From Lichina pygmaea (lineage: Eukaryota; Ascomycota; Lichinomycetes; Lichinales; Lichinaceae): a stretch of DNA of 64,000 bases. Shown here piece after piece: positions 58,761 to 64,000 of this stretch. How positions within the stretch are numbered: position 1 is the stretch's first letter; every line of letters starts with the position of its first letter. A program made the position numbers and the translations under genes. Under the pieces are notes generated by a model. It saw only the letters and a program-made list of their open reading frames with translations. It was not told where the DNA came from and made no database searches. The stretch spans positions 3,596,001 through 3,660,000 of the forward strand of contig OY730171.1 of assembly GCA_963422465.1 (NCBI GenBank). The letters are read 5' to 3'.

Positions 58761-60100
58761 TGTTGGAGCTGGGAGGCAGGGAAGAGCTGTTATCAATTTC
58801 TTTAGGGAAAAAGCACTCACTATATACATGAATTCAACCTCTGCTCAGTTCTCTATTCAGCCTCTATTCTGCAGCCCACTGTGTCCTTCCCAAGATTGGA
58901 CCTTGGCAGTGTTGTAATCCTAACACCCTCCCTCAACACTGGTAGGGTTGTCAGAATACCAAATCCAACAACAATGAAGTGACTGCTAGATAGGCTGTGT
59001 GCTTCCACTGCTGTCTCTTCTTTCCCTCTTTCTTCTTGCTCTGATGGTCTGTTTTGTTCTTTGAATCTGAGTCTGAGGCTGAGTTGTTGTTCAGTCAAAG
59101 TTCTGGGTGTTTTGTCCAGCAGTTCTTGCTCCAGTGCCCTATCTTCTGACAGTGTCCACATCATTCTTTTCCTTTTGCTGAGTCTGTAGCTTGTAGAGCC
59201 TGCTCTAGCTCCTGTTCTTCCAACCCCATCCACTGACTTTCATCAATGATGTTGGCAACCAGCTTATCAAAGCTGATTGTTTTGTCTGTACAGTAAACCT
59301 GGGTCATGAAGAAGACAAAAGTCTTGTAGCTCCCATCCAATCCTTGCAGTAGTGCCATGGCTAAGATCTTATTATGGACCTCAAAGCCTGCATTCTTCAA
59401 CTGCTCCACTATTGACTGTATCTCCTCTGTGTACTCAATCACCAACTTGTAGCCCTGTAGCTCAGTCTTGAACAGCTGCTGCCACAGCCAGTGGTGAGTC
59501 GAGAAACTGGTTTGGCTGTCCAGGTTGTGTAGCTTCTTCCAAAGTTGGACTGGGTCACAGATGCCTTGTACATTCCCGCTGACACTGTCACTGAGGTAGA
59601 GAAAGATTGTGGCTGTTGCTTGTTCAGTCTCCTCATCAAATGCCAGCTGGGTGTCTGTTGGCTTGTCCAAGTCCTTCTTTTCTTTTCCTTTTGCCTTAGG
59701 CCTTGTCTTCTTTTCTGAGACAACTGCCCAGAGGTGCTCCCACATCAACAGTATCTTCATCTTTGTCTTCCATGTGTTGTAGTTGTACACTGTGAGCTGG
59801 TCAATCCTGACTGACAGCTTGCTGGTGGATGCTGACATTGTGGTGATCACAGGTGGGATTGCTTGTTGACTAACTGACTGCTTCTTGCTGCAGAAACCAA
59901 CTTAGCTTCTTGTAGCTAGTGAACAACTCAGACTTCTCATAGCTGGTGAACAACTCAGACTTCTTGTAGCTGGCAGACAACCTGGCTTATCACAGCTGGT
60001 AGGTGGACAGCTTCAATCTTGCGCAGATTCTGAGCTTATAACCTGTTGGAGCTGGGAGGCAGAGAAAAGCTGTTATCAATTTCTTTAGGGAAAAAGCACT
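58761..60100 (-). mobile_element. Copia-family LTR fossil with only a gag gene
   Basis: On the minus strand the order is: a partial 5' LTR (60100-60044), a primer-binding-site-like stretch just inside it, a gag frame, a purine tract (58940-58926), and a 3' LTR of about 165 bp (58925-58761, TGTTAGG..CCAACA). The two LTR pieces share about 57 bp nearly exactly in direct orientation, then differ. The gag frame at 59850-59161 shows the Copia-type UBN2/DUF4219 pattern (YNYNTWKTKMKILLMWEHLW, LYLSDSVSG, LWKKLHNLDS, KILAMALLQGLDGSYKTFVF) and is followed by zinc-knuckle-like sequence. No pol genes fit in the space, so this is a gag-only derivative. It is broken. Similarity of the LTR pieces suggests moderate age. 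Confidence 0.65.
59890..60000. repeat. Four short tandem repeats, about 27-33 bp
   Basis: Variants of CTTCTTGTAGCT.GTGAACAACTCAGA repeat four times between the Copia-type gag frame and its 5' LTR piece, in what would be the 5' leader of that element. Confidence 0.7.
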
Positions 60101-60497
60101 TGTAAGAGTGCTAGAGTCTTAGCAGGACAGAGTTGTGATGAAGGCCTGTTCTCTAGGCAGCTACTGAAAGGTGCCTGGAAGGTGTTGTCAAGTAAGTCTG
60201 TAGAGTATCACTCAATGGATAGAAACTGACAACTGGCCTCTCAACCAGTGTTGGGGGGAGGCCTGCTTATATGAATCTTGCTTAATGATCATGTGACTTG
60301 GTATGTACATGTCACATGACTGCTAAGCAAGATGACATGCAGCCAAACCCAGTCAGGTGCTTGCACAAGCTGTGTGGCTCCTGACAGGTCCCCCTCTCCT
60401 AGGGTCACAGTCTCTTGTGACTATACTAGGCACATGTCCCAGAACCAAGCCCAGAAAGCTTCCAGACTGACCCTGAGATACAGCTCTCCCAGGAAGT

Positions 60498-60510
60498 AAC
60501 ATGTGAAGAA
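60498..60510. repeat. SINE target-site duplication, left copy
   Basis: AACATGTGAAGAA, identical to 60951-60963 on the other side of the SINE. Confidence 0.85.
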
Positions 60511-60950
60511 TGGGGCGGCATAGTGTAGCGGGAAGCTGGTGAGAGTTTCTCACTACGTGGCACCCATGACCCGGAACTAGTGGTGTCAGGCCTGGAGAAC
60601 CTGACTAAACTAGTTGTCAGTTCAAATCTGACCCACCCCACATTCTGCCACAAAAACCCCCAAGATTCATAGAACTTGTCTAAGATGTACTCCTCGCAAG
60701 ATGTATGAAAACCCCCAAGAAATAGCTCACCCAATATCTGTCAAGATCCACAAAACCCTTATTACTGTGGTTTTCCTATTTCCCCTACAGGGTTTGGGGT
60801 TTTCCCACAGTACGTACACTACAAACCACAGAGTGTACGGTAAATGCGTGAGGTCCCCGAGTCAAGTCTACCAGAGACAAAAATCCTTCAAGAAGTTCTG
60901 CATGGCTTAACAGCCAAATCAGTGTAAGAATCAAATCAAATCAAATCAAA
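60511..60950 (+). mobile_element. tRNA-related SINE, 440 bp
   Basis: Bounded by perfect 13-bp direct repeats. The head has both parts of an internal Pol III promoter: an A box TAGTGTAGCGG (60521-60531) and a B box GTTCAAATC (60620-60628). A perfect 5-bp T-arm lies around the B box (GTCAG/CTGAC, 7-nt loop), and an acceptor-like pairing joins GGGGCGG (60512-60518) to CCACCCC (60633-60639). An anticodon-like arm GTGAG/CTCAC is also present. Between the arms sits a long hairpin (AACTAGT..ACTAGTT enclosing GTCAGG..CCTGAC, 60574-60615), not found in normal tRNAs. A 280-bp body with two AAAACCCCCAAGA strings follows, then a tail of four TCAAA units (60931-60950). Simple-repeat tails and target duplications are the marks of LINE-driven insertion. 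No ORF is expected. It interrupts older repeat sequence. Confidence 0.85.
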
Positions 60951-60963
60951 AACATGTGAAGAA
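60951..60963. repeat. SINE target-site duplication, right copy
   Basis: AACATGTGAAGAA, identical to 60498-60510. The bases that follow (GTGGAGCAAATT) would have continued the pre-insertion sequence. Confidence 0.85.
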
Positions 60964-61017
60964 GTGGAGCAAATTCTGGCTAAAAAGAAATATTTCACAG
61001 CAGGAGGAAAAGACAAG

Positions 61018-61430
61018 TGTTAAAGGCCAGTCCACGTTCACACAGAATGTGGGTGGTCCTGTCTTCGACCGAGGAGGGCAGGGACTCAATAGATGAATAG
61101 CAAGTGGGGTAACTCTCTTGCTATTGTCGCTCGTAATGTGCGTTCAGCCTGGAGAGCTATTCTCTCCGGCTATCTGGGTTCTTATATACAGAAGCCTGAG
61201 GGGGGGGGGTCCTCCCGAGGGGTATCAGCTTTCTGCGTGGACGAGCTGGACGAGCTGGTTACACATCGTCCACCTCGTCCACCGGGTCGGGTGAACATTG
61301 TTCCTGTGGATGAGCTGGACGAGCTGGTTACACATCGTCCACCTCGTCCACCGGGTCGGGTGAACATTGTTCCGTGTACTTCTGTACACTCGCTTCGGTC
61401 GGCTCAGCCGTTCCGGCCTGGGCCTTAACA
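61018..61430 (-). repeat. LTR of a Ty3/Gypsy element (3' LTR, 413 bp)
   Basis: Begins TGTTAAAGGCC and ends GGCCTTAACA on the plus strand, so it has 10-bp inverted termini and the TG..CA rule is met. Read on the minus strand, a purine tract (GGAGGGAGGGGA, 61443-61432) lies just before it, which marks it as the 3' LTR of the leftward Gypsy element. It holds a tandem pair of 69-bp units (61237-61305 and 61306-61374). Confidence 0.85.
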
Positions 61431-61482
61431 CTATCCCCTCCCTCCAAAGGTTCTGTCCCCAGATCCTCTCGCTTCTCTTACC

Positions 61483-62013
61483 ATGACCCGGACGTCTCGT
61501 GTTAATCGTCGTGGAGTCCTCGGTTCTTGTGTTGGCAAGATGGGCAAGGTATCCAAAGTTTCATGCAGCGCATGTCGTCGTGACCGTGCCAAATGTGTTG
61601 TCAGTTCAGAGTCCACATTTTGCGGTCAGTGCCTTGAGAAGGGTCGCCGTTGCGATCTCCATCTCGCGGAGTCGGAGTGGGAGAAGATGGAGCTTGAGCG
61701 CACTCAGCTCAAGGCTCAACTGAAGGAGATCGAGGAGCAGGAGTCTGTTCTCCTTCCTCGCAAACTTCGTCTCCGTCGTCAGTTGGGTGTGTTGTCCAAG
61801 AAGGAGGGTGAGGCCATCAAGTGTGAGCTTGCTGCGATCAAGGATCAGGAGGATCTTGAGCAGGAGGCTACACGTGTGGAGTCCCCGCTGCCTTTGGAGG
61901 ACTTCTTCTCTTCGGAGGCTTTGGCTTCTCTTGAGCCTTTGTCTCCATCGATCCTGGCTTCTGCGGGTTTTGTCGGTGGAAACTCCGCAGTTTCTTGTTC
62001 GTCGCAGGGCTGA
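61483..62013 (+). CDS. Antisense zinc-cluster-like coiled-coil frame inside the Gypsy element
   Basis: A 176-codon frame on the strand opposite to gag-pol, just inside the 3' LTR. It starts MTRTSRVNRRGVLGSC and carries a cysteine cluster C-x2-C-x6-C-x9-C-x2-C-x6-C (CSACRRDRAKC, then CGQCLEKGRRC) like a fungal Zn2Cys6 finger. A coiled coil follows (about 65-130; EWEKMELERTQLKAQLKEIE), then an acidic Ser/Pro tail. I recall similar small CxxC..CDL..W proteins as very numerous uncharacterised entries in ascomycete genomes, which fits carriage by an element. It reads as whole. A role in regulating the element or the host is unproven. Confidence 0.65.
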   Translation: MTRTSRVNRRGVLGSCVGKMGKVSKVSCSACRRDRAKCVVSSESTFCGQCLEKGRRCDLHLAESEWEKMELERTQLKAQLKEIEEQESVLLPRKLRLRRQLGVLSKKEGEAIKCELAAIKDQEDLEQEATRVESPLPLEDFFSSEALASLEPLSPSILASAGFVGGNSAVSCSSQG

Positions 62014-64000
62014 AGTTCTCGGTGGGTTCCCACGAGTTCTCCTCATTGTCATACCCTAACCACTTGACCAGGTATTCGATTTTCCGTCCGCTTCTCCGGC
62101 TGTCTAGGATCCTTTCGACATCGTACTCTTCTTTGTCGTCCTCAAAGTGCTATTCTGTTTTGATTGCTGCGTCGCTGGGTGCTGGCTCAAGCAGCAAGAC
62201 GTGGAATACTCGGTGTATCCGTGCCTTTTTTGGCAGTCTCAGTCGGTAGTTGACTTCTCCAGTGCGCTTCTCAATCTCAAACAGTCTGATTCGTACATGA
62301 TCCAGCTTTTTGCTCGGTCGCTTCAAGCGCAGGTTTTTTGTTGACAAATAGACCTTATCCCCCCTCTCCAGGGTTGGTCCCTTCAACCTTTTGCTGTTTA
62401 GGTGGTGGCTTGTTGTCTTTTGTGCGGATTCAATTGCAGTCTTCATTTCCTCATGCATAGCAGTGAGTTTTTCGATGTTCGTTGAAGTGCCACTTCCAGC
62501 CGCCATCGCTTCCCAGCGGGGGTTTCTGCCGTAGTTCGCAAAGAACAGCGTCATGCCCGTCACGCTGTGTTGCTGATCGTTGTACGCAAACTGAGCCATT
62601 GGTAGCAGTTCTACCCAATCATCCTGTCGGTGGTTGACGTAGTGGTGTAGGTACTGTTCCATCGTCTGGTTTGTTCTCTCAGTTTGTCTGTCTGTTTGTG
62701 GATGGTAGGCAGTAGACATCCTTGTGTCTATCCCTAGCTGTCTTGTCCACGTGTTCCAGAATTTTGAGGTGAAGAGTTTGTCTTGATCCGAGATAATCTT
62801 CGTGGGTAGCCCTCGCTGGCTAACCAATTCTTTGAGCAGGACATTGGCGAGTTCGCTCGCTGTTCCTGTCTCTCGCCACAGGATCAGGTGAGCGTATTTG
62901 GTGAGTTTGTCAACAACCACCAAGATACTGTCATATTTCACCTTTGTTACCGGGTCCTCTGACCTCGGCAGCTTCACCACAAAATCCATTGTGATGGTAT
63001 CCCAAGCCGCTTCTGGGAGGTCCATTTGTTGACTCTCTCCATAGGGTTTGTGGCGTGACAGTTTGTTTTTCGCACACTCTTCGCAGTTGCGAATAAATTC
63101 TGTCACTTTCCGCTTCATTCCGTTGAAGTGGTAACATCTCCGGATCTTTTCCAGGGTCTTGTCTTGCCCAGGATGTCCGTGTAGAGGTCCATCGTGATGT
63201 TGTCAAATCACGTCCTCTTGTGCGCTCTCTGGCACTTCTTCCTTGTTCGTGGCCGCAACGTTGTGGCCTAGGGTCAGGAGTGCACCCATTTCTTCAGTTT
63301 TCGCTAACTGAGGTTGAGCATAGACCAGAGTTTGTCCTTTTGTCACTAGGATTGGGTGCTCTTCTGTCGTGTTGTCTGTCGTCATATCAGGCTGTCTGCT
63401 AAGCGTGTCCGCTCGTGTGTTTTCTGATCCTTTTCAATAGAAGATCTGGAAGTTGTATGAAGCTAAAAGCTCCGCCCATCAGACTTGTTGTCTGTTTAGC
63501 TTCTTCGTCGTCGTGAAGTAAGCCAAATTCTTGTGGTCTGAGTACACGTCCACTGTGTACTTTGCTCCTTCCAGGTAAGGTCTCCACTCCTGGAATACGT
63601 CGACAATCGCTAACAACTCCTTGTCGTGAACATCATACCTGAGTTCTGGGCCAGAGAACTTTCTTGATCAGTATGCGACAGGGTGTAGGCGGTTTTCGGC
63701 GTCTGGTTGACACAAGCAAGATCCAAGTGCTTGGTCTGAGGCATCTGTCTCCATGATGATCCACCGTCCGGGATCAAATGATGCCAGTATGGGTGCGGAG
63801 GTGAACTTCTCTTTCAGCTCCTGGAACGCTCTCTCTTGGCTGTTCCCCCATGTGAAGGTTTCTTCCTTCTTTGTTAGTTCAGTCAAGGGTGCTGCTGTCC
63901 TCGAGTACTCCTTGATGAATCATCAGTAGAAGTTCGCAAATCCCAGGAAGGATTGGACTTCTTTGAGGTTTTTGGGTGTTGGCCAGTCTTGTACTGCCGT

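Larger units (their letters stand above)
61018..64000 (-). mobile_element. Ty3/Gypsy retrotransposon, 3' half, cut by the window edge
   Basis: Order on the minus strand: reverse transcriptase/RNase H (from the right edge to about 63200; PILASFDPGRWIIMETDASD), integrase (63118-62150), a chromodomain-like 3' part, then an antisense reading frame, purine tract and LTR. The integrase shows its zinc-binding end (FIRNCEECAKNKLSRHKPYG), the catalytic core (TKIISDQDKLFTSKFWNTW, YHPQTDRQTERTNQTMEQYL) and the RLKGPTLERGDKVYLSTKNL C-terminal pattern of chromoviruses. It is a chromodomain-type Gypsy fossil with a few breaks. The 5' half is outside the window. The long surviving frames suggest it is not very old. 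Confidence 0.85.

Noticed and set aside
60512-60640. A tRNA gene with intron
   Set aside because: T-arm and B box are good, but the D-arm does not fit when the acceptor pairs, the spacing from acceptor to A box is off by two, the loop insert is very long, and no T-run terminator follows. The TCAAA tail and target duplication show a SINE.

Overview
The window looks like a nuclear contig from a filamentous ascomycete (Pezizomycotina). The genes are interrupted by short introns (mostly 50-75 bp, GT..AG, CTNAC-type branch sites). The products are fungal in type: PAN3, a VHS-GAT adaptor, CORVET Vps3, a PAZ-less Dicer-like protein and a DUF3455 secreted protein. Coding DNA is GC-rich. Intergenic DNA is full of TACGTA/GTAC palindromes, homopolymer G/C tracts and microsatellites. 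A 200-base N run at 27502-27701 is a scaffold gap. No species can be named from sequence alone.

Left part, 0-31 kb: conserved housekeeping genes. In order they are a gene end at the left edge (+), a VHS-GAT trafficking adaptor (-), a UAS/UBX Cdc48 adaptor of the FAF2/Ubx2 kind (-), PAN3 (+), LSM7 with a long RGG/His N-terminus (-), a ferric reductase-like flavocytochrome (-), VPS3 of CORVET (-), a CASP Golgi coiled-coil protein (+) and a secreted DUF3455 protein (+). VPS3 and CASP share a 263-bp divergent promoter. Between LSM7 and VPS3 lie two copies of one short TA-flanked DNA transposon (pogo/Fot1-like), at 11.7-12.5 kb and 18.6-19.3 kb.

Middle, 31-45 kb: two coiled-coil genes of unknown function (32.5-34.4 kb and 36.4-38.0 kb) flank a block of tandem repeats. 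These are followed by a gene-free, repeat-rich and locally AT-rich stretch (38-43.8 kb) holding diverged tandem repeats and relic coding pieces.

Right part, 44-58 kb: a RING-CH membrane ubiquitin ligase (-) diverges from proteasome subunit alpha-2 (+). Then come a complete 8-exon Dicer-like gene of the DCL2 type (+), a 922-codon low-complexity frame with an NFKBIL1-like C-terminal signature (+), and a small acidic nuclear-type protein (-).

Right end, 58-64 kb: a nest of retroelements. It contains a Copia-family gag-only fossil, a 440-bp tRNA-related SINE with a perfect 13-bp target-site duplication and a (TCAAA)4 tail, and the 3' half of a Ty3/Gypsy element that carries an extra antisense zinc-cluster-like reading frame and an LTR with an internal 69-bp duplication. 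The SINE and the paired pogo-like elements are the clearest candidates for undescribed elements.

Splice sites were placed by reading frame, phase and family alignment from memory. Junctions I could not settle are stated in the entries.
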